46,002 nt of DNA, taken from Fimenecus sp045531435 (GTDB taxonomy: Bacteria; Bacillota; Clostridia; Oscillospirales; Acutalibacteraceae). The position numbers and the translations under genes were made by a program. Location: assembly GCA_045531435.1 (NCBI GenBank), contig JAZSDZ010000025.1, positions 1 to 46,002 of the forward strand, in the 5' to 3' direction. Shown here piece by piece: positions 31,479 to 40,246 of this stretch (position 1 is the stretch's first letter; each line of letters begins with the position of its first letter). Below the pieces are notes generated by a model. That model ran no database searches. It was not told the origin of the DNA and was given only the letters and a program-made list of their open reading frames with translations.

Positions 31479-32720
31479 ATGAATCTTAATTTAGGAAATT
31501 TAAATAAAAACCAGGTAAAATATATCATTTATACACTTGTTGGTGCGTTCATAATTTTCTATTTCATCTATCAGGTAGTTCAGATGAATTCATCTCCATA
31601 TAAAACCGAAATTGCATTAAAACGAGATATGCAGGAAGTAATTCCAGTCGAGGCCTTTATTGTAAGAGATGAAACATATATCACTACCGATAATTCAAAT
31701 GGTACAGTTGTTTCAATAGCTGAAGATGGTAAAAGAGTATCAAGTGGCGATGGCGTTGCAGTTGTTTTCCCAACTGCTGAAAGTGCTGCAGCATATGTAC
31801 GTATAAATGAGCTTGAAAAGGAAATTGAATATTATAGTCAGCTTAAAAACCGTGTGGGTATCGGTACTAATGCACCATCTTCATACAATAAATTGATTGA
31901 TGATGCCTGTATCTCATTCATATCTGCATCAAGAGAATCAATAGGCAGTAATTTTGATGATACCCTCACAGATTTGCGAGATGCTATTACAGCACGACAA
32001 CTTGCAGTTGGTGAAGAGCTTTCCGTTGATGCGAAAATTGCCGAATTAGAAGCAGAACTTCTTAAAATTAATAGTTCCAACTTGAATTATAAGACCATAG
32101 CATCTCCAAATTCAGGCTATTATATTGGCTCTGCTGATGGTTATGAAAACCTCGTGGATTACAATAAGGTTACTTCAATGACTTGCAAGGAAATTGCTGT
32201 TTTACTTGATGCAAAAAAACAAGATGTCCCTGAAAATGTAATGGGAAAATTAGTTGACGAGTTTGATTGGTATCTTGTTTGTGCAGTTCCATATGAAAAC
32301 TCAGGAGACATTACTGTGGGCAAGTCAATCCGAGTGAATGTTCCTAATACTTCGGTAGGAATGATTAATTGTACAGTTGTCAGCAAGGGTGAAAAAGAAG
32401 ATGACAGCGTGGCTGTTGTTCTTAAATGTAATCTGATGAATCGTGATGTGGCAAATCTTCGAATTCACGAAATTGAAATCATTGTAAATGATTACATAGG
32501 TATGAAGGTGAATAATAAAGCAATCCGTGAAAAAGACGGTGAAAAAGGTGTTTATGTTCAGCGTGGAAATATCATTCAGTTTAGAAAAATAAATATTATT
32601 TCTTCTACTGAAGAATACTCCATTGTTGAATGCGAAGAGAAAGATTCATCATATTTACAGCAATACGATGCTGTTATTGTAGAGGGGGTTGATTTACATA
32701 ATGGAAAAGTCGTATCTTGA
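31479..32720 (+). CDS. HlyD-like membrane-anchored protein of the division cluster
   Basis: A 413-residue protein with one N-terminal membrane helix (about residues 15-34) and a large outside part resembling membrane-fusion proteins. A lipoyl-type half (VEAFIVRDETYITTDNSNGTVV then GKRVSSGDGVAVVF) is followed by a helical section (about 105-205) and beta-rich segments with VGKSIRVNVP. HlyD proteins bridge exporters across the envelope, but no transporter gene is nearby and the organism appears to have one membrane. It precedes yggS-sepF-divIVA, overlapping yggS by 20 bases, so a role in division or cell-wall growth is a fair inference. Confidence 0.75.
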   Translation: MNLNLGNLNKNQVKYIIYTLVGAFIIFYFIYQVVQMNSSPYKTEIALKRDMQEVIPVEAFIVRDETYITTDNSNGTVVSIAEDGKRVSSGDGVAVVFPTAESAAAYVRINELEKEIEYYSQLKNRVGIGTNAPSSYNKLIDDACISFISASRESIGSNFDDTLTDLRDAITARQLAVGEELSVDAKIAELEAELLKINSSNLNYKTIASPNSGYYIGSADGYENLVDYNKVTSMTCKEIAVLLDAKKQDVPENVMGKLVDEFDWYLVCAVPYENSGDITVGKSIRVNVPNTSVGMINCTVVSKGEKEDDSVAVVLKCNLMNRDVANLRIHEIEIIVNDYIGMKVNNKAIREKDGEKGVYVQRGNIIQFRKINIISSTEEYSIVECEEKDSSYLQQYDAVIVEGVDLHNGKVVS

Positions 32721-33423
32721 TAAACGTAAGGCTGATATCGAATATAATCTTGATGTAATAAATGAGAAGATTGCTGAAAGTGCTATAAAAAGTGGAAAAA
32801 GTCCAAGTGATATACAGCTTATGGCAGTTACAAAGACTGTTGACCCGATTTTTATAAATTACGCTCTTGATTACGGAGTGAAAATGATTGGTGAAAATCG
32901 TGTGCAGGAAATGCTTCGCAAAAAGCCTGATTTGCATCTTGATGGTGTAGAAAAACATCTGATTGGTCATTTGCAAACAAATAAGGCAGGGCAAATTGTA
33001 GGTGAGGTCGATATGATTCAGTCTGTTGACTCTCTTAAGATAGCAAAAGAAATTGCAAAGCAATCAGCCAAAAAAGGTATCATTACTGATGTTCTTCTTG
33101 AAATCAACATTGGTAACGAAGATAGTAAAACAGGTTTTTCCATATCGGAATTTATGGATAATCTTTATGCCATTTCTGAAATTCCTGAAATTTGTGTAAA
33201 AGGGTTAATGACTATCCCACCAATTTGCGAAAATAACACAATTCTTTGTGAATTTTTTGAAAATATCTACAATATCTATGTTGACATAAAGGCAAAAAAG
33301 TTAGATAATATAAATATGAATATTCTGTCGATGGGTATGTCGGGAGATTATGAACAAGCAATTTTATGTGGGTCAAATCTTGTAAGAATCGGCTCTTCAA
33401 TTTTTGGTCCGAGAATATATTAA
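32701..33423 (+). CDS. YggS/YlmE family pyridoxal phosphate protein
   Basis: A 240-residue PLP-binding protein (PLPBP/COG0325) involved in vitamin B6 and amino-acid homeostasis. The PLP lysine is K45 in LMAVTKTVDP, followed by GENRVQE, LIGHLQTNKA and the C-terminal LSMGMSGDYEQAI and VRIGSSIFG, which bind the phosphate. It is the ylmE of the division cluster. I chose the ATG at 32701; a TTG at 32689 directly abuts GAGGGGG and has no spacer. Confidence 0.93.
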   Translation: MEKSYLDKRKADIEYNLDVINEKIAESAIKSGKSPSDIQLMAVTKTVDPIFINYALDYGVKMIGENRVQEMLRKKPDLHLDGVEKHLIGHLQTNKAGQIVGEVDMIQSVDSLKIAKEIAKQSAKKGIITDVLLEINIGNEDSKTGFSISEFMDNLYAISEIPEICVKGLMTIPPICENNTILCEFFENIYNIYVDIKAKKLDNINMNILSMGMSGDYEQAILCGSNLVRIGSSIFGPRIY

Positions 33424-33439
33424 TGGGAGGATTTTTGAA

Positions 33440-33904
33440 ATGAGCTTTTTGGACAAAATCAAGAATATTGTTAATGTAGATGAGGATGGATACTATCCTG
33501 ATGATGATGTGGATACAGGTTCATTTATGAATTCTGATGACTTTGAAGAACAGGAAGAAAAGGTATCAAGACCTCAGCGTCGTGCACAGAGAAATCCTGA
33601 AGAAAAGGTTGTAAATATACATACAACTGCACAGCTTCAGGTTGTACTTGCTAAACCTGAAAAATTTGAAGAAGTTCGTGAAATTGCTGATAACCTTAAT
33701 GAAAAGAGAACTGTTGTTTTGAATCTTGAATCAGTTAGTAAGGATATTGCTCGTCGACTTATCGACTTCCTTACAGGTGTTTCTTATGCTAACAACGGAC
33801 AGATTAAGCGTGTTGCTAACAGCACATTCATTATTACTCCATACAATGTTGATGTAATGGGTGATTTGCTTGACGAACTCGAAAACAACGGAATGTTTTT
33901 CTAA
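33440..33904 (+). CDS. sepF: Cell division protein SepF
   Basis: A 154-residue FtsZ-binding protein that bundles FtsZ filaments and ties them to the membrane. The N-terminal amphipathic helix is MSFLDKIKNIV, then an acidic linker (about 15-60), then the SepF core with VVNIHTTAQLQVVLAKP, ADNLNEKRTVVLNLE, ARRLIDFLTGVSYA and the end STFIITPYNVDV. The start is set by GGGAGG and by the membrane helix; longer in-frame starts overlap yggS. The ylmG and ylmH genes that often follow sepF are absent. Confidence 0.95.
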   Translation: MSFLDKIKNIVNVDEDGYYPDDDVDTGSFMNSDDFEEQEEKVSRPQRRAQRNPEEKVVNIHTTAQLQVVLAKPEKFEEVREIADNLNEKRTVVLNLESVSKDIARRLIDFLTGVSYANNGQIKRVANSTFIITPYNVDVMGDLLDELENNGMFF

Positions 33905-33960
33905 TTAAAGATTAATCTTAAAATATAGTATCGCATAAGTGCAGAATGGGAAGGATATAA

Positions 33961-34983
33961 ATGCTTACACCTGAAAAAATTAAAGAAAAAACTTTTCAAA
34001 CATCTGGTCGTGGCTCATACCGTGCTGAAGATGTAGATAACTTTTTCCGTGAGGTATCTGCTTCATACGAACAGATGTTTAAGGAAAATACAGACTTAAT
34101 TAAGAAGATTACTGTTTTTGCAAAAAAGATTGAAGAATATCGTGCTGATGAGGATAGCCTTAAGATGGCACTCCTTAATGCACAGAAACTTGCTGATAAA
34201 ATTGTTGCAGAAGCAAAAGAAACAGCAGCCAATGAAGTTGCATCTGTAAAGAGTGAAACTGATAAGCTCCGTGCTGATGCTGTATCTGATGCTGCAGCGT
34301 TAGAACTTAATGCAAAGAATGAATCTGAAGCAATGCTTTCAAGTGCGAAAAGAGAAGCTGAAGCTCTTCTCGTAAGTGCAAAAGCGGAGGCTGAAAAAAT
34401 TATCGTTAATGCTACTGCTGAATCAAAGGAAATTCTCGGTAACTTAAATCGTAAAGTTACTCATGAAAGCCTTGTTTTTGAAATGATGCAGAAGGAATCA
34501 ACAGTTTTCAAACAGAGACTTGTTTCAATGTATAAGGAACATATTAATCTCATTAATAAGCTTCCTGAAATTGTTGATGAAAAGCTTGACCGTGAAGAAG
34601 CTGAAGCAAAAAGTGAGCAGGGTGTTGAAGCTCCGGCAGAAGAAATAGTTGTTGAAGCACCGGTTCAGGTCGAAGAAGTTGTTGAAGATGTTGTTGTGAT
34701 TGAAGAGCCTGAAGCTCCTGTTGTTGAAGATGCACCAGAAGATGCTCCTGCTGTTGAAACAGTTGTTGAAGAAACTCCTGTTGAAACAAAAACAGGTTTT
34801 AATTTCAATATCAACAATGTTGATTTTTCTGAAGATTTTGAGGAGGATAAACCAATTTCCGATTCAATGTTTGAAAAATTTGAAATAGTTGAAGAAACTA
34901 AAGTTCGTGAAAGTGCTGATGACAATAACGATGATGACGATGCGTCAGGATTGTTTAAGAATTTCTTCTCTAAGAAAAAATAA
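33961..34983 (+). CDS. divIVA: DivIVA domain protein with a long acidic tail
   Basis: A 340-residue coiled-coil protein. The N-terminal DivIVA lipid-binding domain (about 1-60) begins LTPEKIKEKTFQTSGRGSYRAEDVDNFF. A long coiled coil follows to about residue 215 with hendecad-like Ala/Glu repeats. Residues about 220-280 are an acidic Glu/Val/Pro/Ala stretch, and the end is DASGLFKNFFSKKK. DivIVA marks negative membrane curvature at septa and poles. The acidic region is longer than in Bacillus DivIVA and may be disordered. It lies 56 bases after sepF. Confidence 0.92.
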   Translation: MLTPEKIKEKTFQTSGRGSYRAEDVDNFFREVSASYEQMFKENTDLIKKITVFAKKIEEYRADEDSLKMALLNAQKLADKIVAEAKETAANEVASVKSETDKLRADAVSDAAALELNAKNESEAMLSSAKREAEALLVSAKAEAEKIIVNATAESKEILGNLNRKVTHESLVFEMMQKESTVFKQRLVSMYKEHINLINKLPEIVDEKLDREEAEAKSEQGVEAPAEEIVVEAPVQVEEVVEDVVVIEEPEAPVVEDAPEDAPAVETVVEETPVETKTGFNFNINNVDFSEDFEEDKPISDSMFEKFEIVEETKVRESADDNNDDDDASGLFKNFFSKKK

Positions 34984-35001
34984 TATAGACGAGGTATTTT
35001 A

Positions 35002-35475
35002 ATGCTTCAAGTAATTACTCTAATTATCATTGCAATTCTTGTTGCAATTGACCAAATCATTAAATTACTTGTAATTGAACATCTCGAACCGATTGGCAGC
35101 CTTCCTTTGATAGACGGTTTTATTCAGTTGAATTACGCCGAAAATACAGGGGCTGCTTTTGGTTCTTTTAGTGGTAAAACTACAATTTTATCAATATTTA
35201 CTTTTGTTATTATTATCTTTGGACTTGGATATCTATTTTTGAAGAAGCGTAAAGTGGATTGTGAGTATGTTTGTATTTCACTCATAATTGCAGGTGGGTT
35301 CGGCAATCTTATTGACAGAGTTTTCCGTGGTTTTGTTGTGGATTATATCGAACCTCTTTTCATTAATTTTGCTATCTTTAATTTTGCTGATATACTTGTA
35401 ACATGTAGTTGTATTGTTCTTGTTATATGGCTTATTTATGAGATATATCAGGAAAACAAAAATGAGAACAGGTAG
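35002..35475 (+). CDS. lspA: Lipoprotein signal peptidase LspA
   Basis: A 157-residue membrane aspartic protease that removes signal peptides from lipoproteins, for example the one at 9401. It has four hydrophobic helices. The catalytic aspartates are D114 in NLIDRVFRGFVVDYI and D130 in FNFADILV, with the family motif NTGAAFG near 48-54. It lies directly before rluD, a pair conserved across many bacteria. Confidence 0.96.
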   Translation: MLQVITLIIIAILVAIDQIIKLLVIEHLEPIGSLPLIDGFIQLNYAENTGAAFGSFSGKTTILSIFTFVIIIFGLGYLFLKKRKVDCEYVCISLIIAGGFGNLIDRVFRGFVVDYIEPLFINFAIFNFADILVTCSCIVLVIWLIYEIYQENKNENR

Positions 35476-35478
35476 AAG

Positions 35479-36399
35479 ATGATGAATGAGATTTTAATTG
35501 ATGTTCCTCAGGATTTTGAAGGAGAACGAATTGATAAGTTTTTGTCTGTTCTTGTCCCTGATGCTTCAAGAAATTCAATACAAAAGCTTATAGAAAACGG
35601 TAAAGTTCTTGTAAATAGTAAAGAGGCAAACAAAAAGTATAAGGTTTGTGTTGACGACGAAATTATTATGCTACCAAGTGAGTTGAAACCTTTGGATGCA
35701 CAACCTGAAAATATTCCGATTGATATTGTTTATGAGGATGAACATTTGCTTGTTGTAAATAAACCAAGAGGAATGGTTGTTCACCCTGCACCGGGTAATT
35801 ATAGTGGTACATTAGTCAATGCTCTTCTTTATCATTGTAAGAATTCTCTTTCGGGAATAAATGGAGTTCTCCGTCCGGGAATTGTACACAGAATTGATAA
35901 GGATACAAGTGGACTTTTGATTGTTGCAAAAAATGATAAAGCGCATATGGGTCTTGCAGAACAGATAAAAGAACATAGTTTTACACGCGAGTATAATGCG
36001 GTTATTGTGGGTCATCTTAAAGAAAATGAGGGGACAGTTAATGCTCCTATTGGAAGAAATCCAAAAGACCGTAAAAAAATGTGTGTAACATATCAGAATA
36101 GTAAAGATGCAGTTACACATTATAAGGTAATTGAAGATTTTGAAGGATATTCCCATATTTCTTTAAAATTAGAAACAGGAAGAACTCATCAGATTCGTGT
36201 ACATATGGCACATCTTGGTCATCCTGTAGCAGGGGATATTGTCTATGGAAACGATAAAAAAAGCACATACCTTAATGGTCAGTGCCTACATGCTATAAAA
36301 ATTGGATTTATTCATCCGATAAGTGGTGAATATTTGGAGTTTACATCTGATTTGCCTGATTATTTCAAGAGATTTTTAAGTAAGCTTAAATCCATATAA
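35479..36399 (+). CDS. rluD: Pseudouridine synthase RluD family
   Basis: A 306-residue enzyme with an N-terminal S4 domain (about 15-75) and a RluA-type catalytic domain. HRIDKDTSGLLIVAK carries the catalytic aspartate at about 140. It also has KPRGMVVHPAPGN and GRTHQIRVHMAHLGHPVAGD. It probably modifies 23S rRNA uridines of helix 69, as in other lspA-linked members. Two ATG codons in tandem (35479, 35482) are possible starts. Confidence 0.92.
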   Translation: MMNEILIDVPQDFEGERIDKFLSVLVPDASRNSIQKLIENGKVLVNSKEANKKYKVCVDDEIIMLPSELKPLDAQPENIPIDIVYEDEHLLVVNKPRGMVVHPAPGNYSGTLVNALLYHCKNSLSGINGVLRPGIVHRIDKDTSGLLIVAKNDKAHMGLAEQIKEHSFTREYNAVIVGHLKENEGTVNAPIGRNPKDRKKMCVTYQNSKDAVTHYKVIEDFEGYSHISLKLETGRTHQIRVHMAHLGHPVAGDIVYGNDKKSTYLNGQCLHAIKIGFIHPISGEYLEFTSDLPDYFKRFLSKLKSI

Positions 36400-36411
36400 G
36401 GGGGTCAAGAG

Positions 36412-37242
36412 ATGGAAAAGAAAGACTTGTCACATTGGCTTGTTGTGTCCGATATTGATGGTACGCTCAACAATAAATTCAGAAGATTGCCAAAACGAAA
36501 TTATGAGGCAATTTGTCGTTTTGTCAATGAGTGTAATGGTCATTTTACATTGGCATCAGGCAGAAATGTTGAGTCTATGAGAAAGCATTATGAAAGATTG
36601 CCTATCAAAGGTACTCCTGCCGTAATTCTCAATGGTGCAGGCGTATATGATTATGCTAATGAAAAAATGCTTTCATTCGATGCAATAAATGACCATGCTA
36701 TGGATTTAGTTTTTGAGATATATAAAAGATTTCCGCTTGTTGAAATTGAAATTTTAACTGACAGAATGATTTACACTCTTAATTCAAAAATCTTTGCAAA
36801 GGTTATGGTAAGAGCCGATAAATTACATTATAAAAACTGTAAACATATTGATGAAATTCCGAGAGAAAATTGGGGTAAGGTAATATTCCTTGGTATGCCT
36901 GACCTTATCAGAGCAATCAGAAAATATGTTGAAATAATAACTGATACAAAAGCAAATTTTATGTCAAGTTCAATCTCATCTTTTGAAATGCTTAATGAGG
37001 GTGTACATAAAGGCACAGCATTAATAAAAATTGCTGATATGTATGGTGTTAAACATAGTCACACAGCTGCAATTGGTGACTATTTCAATGACTATGATAT
37101 GTTAAAAACAGTTGGTTTGCCTGCTTGTTGCGGACAAGCACCGAAAGCAATGCACGAAATTGCTAAATTCCATGCTTGTCATTGTAATGGTGGTGCAGTT
37201 GCAGACTTACTTGAATACATAATGAATGATTACAAAGAATAA
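36412..37242 (+). CDS. HAD family phosphatase, Cof type
   Basis: A 276-residue HAD hydrolase of the Cof/IIB branch. Motif I is VVSDIDGTLNN with D14 and D16, motif II is LASGRN, and motif IV is AAIGDYFNDYDML. A large cap domain lies in the middle. The family acts on sugar phosphates, PLP or FMN-like compounds; the substrate is not known. The RBS is GGGGGTCAAGAG ahead of the ATG. It ends just before the transketolase pair and may act on a related sugar phosphate, which is inference. Confidence 0.85.
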   Translation: MEKKDLSHWLVVSDIDGTLNNKFRRLPKRNYEAICRFVNECNGHFTLASGRNVESMRKHYERLPIKGTPAVILNGAGVYDYANEKMLSFDAINDHAMDLVFEIYKRFPLVEIEILTDRMIYTLNSKIFAKVMVRADKLHYKNCKHIDEIPRENWGKVIFLGMPDLIRAIRKYVEIITDTKANFMSSSISSFEMLNEGVHKGTALIKIADMYGVKHSHTAAIGDYFNDYDMLKTVGLPACCGQAPKAMHEIAKFHACHCNGGAVADLLEYIMNDYKE

Positions 37243-37261
37243 AAAAATAGGGGGAGTAAAA

Positions 37262-38110
37262 ATGAACGCTTCTTTGAAAAAGGAACTTGAAATTTTTGCA
37301 ACAAAAGAAAGACTTCTCTTGTTAGAAGGTATTTTCAATGCAAAGGCAGGACATCCGGGTGGCTCACTTTCTATTGCAGAACTTATGGCTTATATTTACA
37401 ATGTAGAGATGAAGGTTGACCCTGCAAATCCAAAATGGGAGGACAGAGACCGTTTTGTACTTTCAAAAGGTCACGCAGCACCTGCTCTTTATGCAACACT
37501 TGCTCTTAAAGGCTTCTTCCCAACAGAAGATATTAAGACACTTCGTAAATCAGATTCATACCTTCAGGGACATCCAAGTATGAAATGTGTACCTGGTGTT
37601 GATATGAGTACGGGCTCACTTGGTCAGGGAATTTCAACTGCAGTGGGCATGGCGCTTGCTGCAAAATACGATAAAAAAGATACAAGAGTTTATACAATTC
37701 TTGGTGATGGTGAAATTGAAGAAGGTCAGGTTTGGGAAGCAGCAATGTTTGCGAATGCAAAGAAACTCGACAATCTTGTGGTAATAGTTGATAACAATAA
37801 CCTTCAGATTGATGGTACTGTTGAAGAAGTTAACTCACCATATCCAATTCCTGAAAAATTTACTGCTTTTGGTTTTAATACAATCGAAATTGACGGTAAT
37901 AACCTTGATGAAATCGAAACAGCATTTGAAAATGCAAAGAATTGTAAAGGTAAACCAACTGCAATTATTGCAAAGACAGTTAAGGGTAAAGGTGTTTCTT
38001 ATATGGAAAATGCAGTTAACTGGCATGGCGCAGCACCAAATGAAGAACTTTACAATACTGCAGTAGCAGAACTTACTGCAAAACTTAATGAATTGGAGGC
38101 AGCAAAATGA
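37262..38110 (+). CDS. Transketolase, N-terminal subunit
   Basis: A 282-residue thiamine-diphosphate-binding half of transketolase. Motifs: AGHPGGSLS near residue 27, LSKGHAAPALYA, and the ThDP motif GDGEIEEGQVWEAAMFAN running to VDNNNLQIDG. Transketolase moves two-carbon units in the non-oxidative pentose phosphate pathway. The start follows GGGGGAG; a longer in-frame start overlaps the HAD gene. It overlaps the C-terminal subunit by 4 bases, a form common in Clostridia. Confidence 0.95.
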   Translation: MNASLKKELEIFATKERLLLLEGIFNAKAGHPGGSLSIAELMAYIYNVEMKVDPANPKWEDRDRFVLSKGHAAPALYATLALKGFFPTEDIKTLRKSDSYLQGHPSMKCVPGVDMSTGSLGQGISTAVGMALAAKYDKKDTRVYTILGDGEIEEGQVWEAAMFANAKKLDNLVVIVDNNNLQIDGTVEEVNSPYPIPEKFTAFGFNTIEIDGNNLDEIETAFENAKNCKGKPTAIIAKTVKGKGVSYMENAVNWHGAAPNEELYNTAVAELTAKLNELEAAK

Positions 38111-39054
38111 GTGAAGTAATCAAAACAGCAACAAGAGATGCTTATGGTAAAGCACTTGTTGAATTAGGAAATACAGACGCTAAAGTTCTTGTTCTTGATG
38201 CAGACCTTGCTGCTGCTACAAAGACAGGAATGTTTAAAAAGGAACACCCTGAAAAGTTTATTGACTGTGGTATTGCAGAAGGCAATATGATGGGTATTGC
38301 CGCAGGTCTTGCAGCATCGGGATATACAGTTTTTGCATCATCATTTGCCATGTTTGCTGCAGGTCGTGCATTTGAACAGGTAAGAAACTCAATCGGTTAT
38401 CCTCACCTTAATGTTAAAATCGGCGCAACTCACGCAGGTATTTCTGTTGGTGAAGACGGTGCAAGTCATCAGTGCTGTGAGGATATCGGTCTTATGAGAA
38501 CAATTCCGGGTATGGTAATTCTCAATCCTGCTGATGATGTAGAAGCAAGACTTTGTGTTCTTGCTGCAGCAGAACATGATGGCCCTGTTTATATGCGATT
38601 TGGTCGTCTTGCAGTACCAAGAGTATTTGACGAAAATTATAAGTTTGAAATTGGTAAAGGCTCTGTACTTAAAGAAGGTGATGATGTTACAATTATCGCA
38701 ACAGGTCTTATGGTTAATGAAGCGCTTATGGCTTACGAAGAGCTTAAAACAGAAGGCATTAATGCGAGAGTTGTTAATATGGCAACAATCAAGCCTATTG
38801 ACCGTGATATCATCATTGAGAGTGCAAAGAAAACAGGTGTTATTGTTACTGCTGAAGAACACAATATAATTGGTGGTCTTGGCTCAGCAGTTGCAGAAGT
38901 AGTTTGTGAAACAGTTCCTGTTCCTGTACTTCGTGTAGGTGTTGAGGATACATTTGGTAAGTCAGGTCCTGCAGTACAGCTTCTTCATGAGTTTGGGCTT
39001 GATGCAGCAAATATTGTTGCAAAATGTAAAGCTGCAGTAGCACTTAAGAAATAA
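38107..39054 (+). CDS. Transketolase, C-terminal subunit
   Basis: A 315-residue pyrimidine-binding and C-terminal half of transketolase. It has VLDADLAAATKTG, the catalytic-Glu region DCGIAEGNMMGIAAGLA, GEDGASHQCCEDIGLMR and the C-terminal TVEEHN-like TAEEHNIIGGLGSAVAEV. It would pair with the product of the gene before it to make the active enzyme. rpiB of the same pathway lies at 43050. A terminator follows. Confidence 0.95.
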   Translation: MSEVIKTATRDAYGKALVELGNTDAKVLVLDADLAAATKTGMFKKEHPEKFIDCGIAEGNMMGIAAGLAASGYTVFASSFAMFAAGRAFEQVRNSIGYPHLNVKIGATHAGISVGEDGASHQCCEDIGLMRTIPGMVILNPADDVEARLCVLAAAEHDGPVYMRFGRLAVPRVFDENYKFEIGKGSVLKEGDDVTIIATGLMVNEALMAYEELKTEGINARVVNMATIKPIDRDIIIESAKKTGVIVTAEEHNIIGGLGSAVAEVVCETVPVPVLRVGVEDTFGKSGPAVQLLHEFGLDAANIVAKCKAAVALKK

Positions 39055-39065
39055 ATAAAACATAG

Positions 39066-39095
39066 AAGCAGAACTGATTTTCAGTTCTGCTTTTT
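39066..39095 (+). terminator. Terminator after the transketolase genes
   Basis: AGCAGAACTGA (39067-39077) and TCAGTTCTGCT (39081-39091) form a perfect 11-bp stem with a TTT loop and a T-tail. Confidence 0.9.
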
Positions 39096-39203
39096 CGTGC
39101 CATTGCTTTATGAAAAATAAACACTTTTTCATTTTGTTGTTGTTCAATTAACCTCTGTTTTTTTATAAAATTATATTGAAAAATGAAGAAGGAGGTTCAT
39201 AAT

Positions 39204-39554
39204 ATGAACACAGATAAAATTTTGGCAGAATCAATTGCAAAAGAATACGCACCAAAGGATAATTCAAAAATTATTGCTTTAAAGAAATTAGATAAAAAAG
39301 CAAAAATGCCTGCTACGGTATTTACTTATTCCTTTGGAATTATTTCATCTCTTATTGTTGGTACAGGTATGTGCCTTGCTATGCAGGTTATCGGTAGTGG
39401 TGTTGCCACTATGGTCCTTGGAATTATCATAGGAATTATTGGTTTTATTTGTTGCGGAATCAACTATCCGATTTATAAAAAAATGCTTGAACATGGCAAA
39501 GCAAAATATGCATTTGAGATTGTTGAACTTGCTCGTGAAATAAGTGAAAAATAA
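39204..39554 (+). CDS. Small two-helix membrane protein beside a TetR regulator
   Basis: A 116-residue protein. A charged N-terminal third (MNTDKILAESIAKEYAPKDNS) is followed by two strong membrane helices (about 44-65 and 70-90) and a charged C-terminal helix (KKMLEHGKAKYAFEIVELAREISEK). No family is recognised with certainty. The ATG at 39204 follows AAGGAGG. The TetR gene begins 34 bases later, so the two are probably cotranscribed, and the regulator may control this gene. A weak TATAAAAT box lies at 39164. Confidence 0.7.
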   Translation: MNTDKILAESIAKEYAPKDNSKIIALKKLDKKAKMPATVFTYSFGIISSLIVGTGMCLAMQVIGSGVATMVLGIIIGIIGFICCGINYPIYKKMLEHGKAKYAFEIVELAREISEK

Positions 39555-39588
39555 TTTAAAATAAATTTTGAATGCAAGGAGCATTATA

Positions 39589-40212
39589 GTGAATAAGTCA
39601 AAAAGTAAATATTTTAATACTGCAGTTAAGATGGACCTTGCGTTGATTTCTTTATTGAAAAAGAAGCCATTTGAATACATTACAATAAGCGAATTGTGCA
39701 AAAAGGCTGAAGTAAATCGCTCTACATTTTATCTTCATTATGAAAATATTGGTGATTTGCTTGAAGAAACAGCACGATATTTGATTGATGATTTTACTTC
39801 ATACTTTTCTGTTAACAGGAATGACTTATCATTTGATTTTTCTAGTTGTGAAATGGATAATTTGAATTTTATAAGTGATAAATACCTTGTTCCATATCTG
39901 ACATATATCAGAGATAACAAAGAAGTATTTGTAACTGTTGTTTTAAATGGAAAATCATTTGGTTTAGACGATATGTATCAAAGAATGTTTGAAAATATAT
40001 TTAACCCGATCCTTGAAAGATTTAATTATCCGCAAGAGGATAGAAAATATGTGATGATGTATTATCTTAGTGGTATTAATGCCATAAGCACCGAATGGTT
40101 GGAGGATGGTTGTAAAAAACCAATTCCTGAGATTTCACGAATAATAAAAGAATGTGTTTTTGGTCTTAATAATATTTTAATACACGACAGACAAAAAAAT
40201 CCCTCGTACTGA
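39589..40212 (+). CDS. TetR/AcrR family transcriptional regulator
   Basis: A 207-residue one-domain regulator. The TetR helix-turn-helix is YITISELCKKAEVNRSTFYLHYENIGDLLEE, at about residues 27-57, and the rest is a helical ligand and dimer domain. The start is GTG at 39589, 6 bases after AAGGAGC. TetR proteins usually repress their own gene and neighbours, so the small membrane protein upstream is the prime target candidate. A bidirectional terminator follows. Confidence 0.85.
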   Translation: MNKSKSKYFNTAVKMDLALISLLKKKPFEYITISELCKKAEVNRSTFYLHYENIGDLLEETARYLIDDFTSYFSVNRNDLSFDFSSCEMDNLNFISDKYLVPYLTYIRDNKEVFVTVVLNGKSFGLDDMYQRMFENIFNPILERFNYPQEDRKYVMMYYLSGINAISTEWLEDGCKKPIPEISRIIKECVFGLNNILIHDRQKNPSY

Positions 40213-40231
40213 GTTGTACGAGGGTAATTTT
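40201..40231. terminator. Bidirectional terminator between the TetR gene and gdhA
   Basis: CCCTCGTAC (40201-40209) and GTACGAGGG (40216-40224) form a 9-bp stem. A run of six Ts follows on the plus strand and a run of seven Ts on the minus strand. It overlaps the end of the TetR coding sequence. Confidence 0.9.
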
Positions 40232-40246
40232 TTGCTATATTCAGGA

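Noticed and set aside
34553..34925. Minus-strand open frames opposite the divIVA tail
   Set aside because: They come from the biased Glu/Val/Pro codons of the DivIVA acidic region and have no start signals.
38389..38862. Minus-strand 157-codon open frame opposite the transketolase C-terminal gene
   Set aside because: Its composition (many Cys, Asn, His) is typical of an antisense shadow and no ribosome site precedes it.
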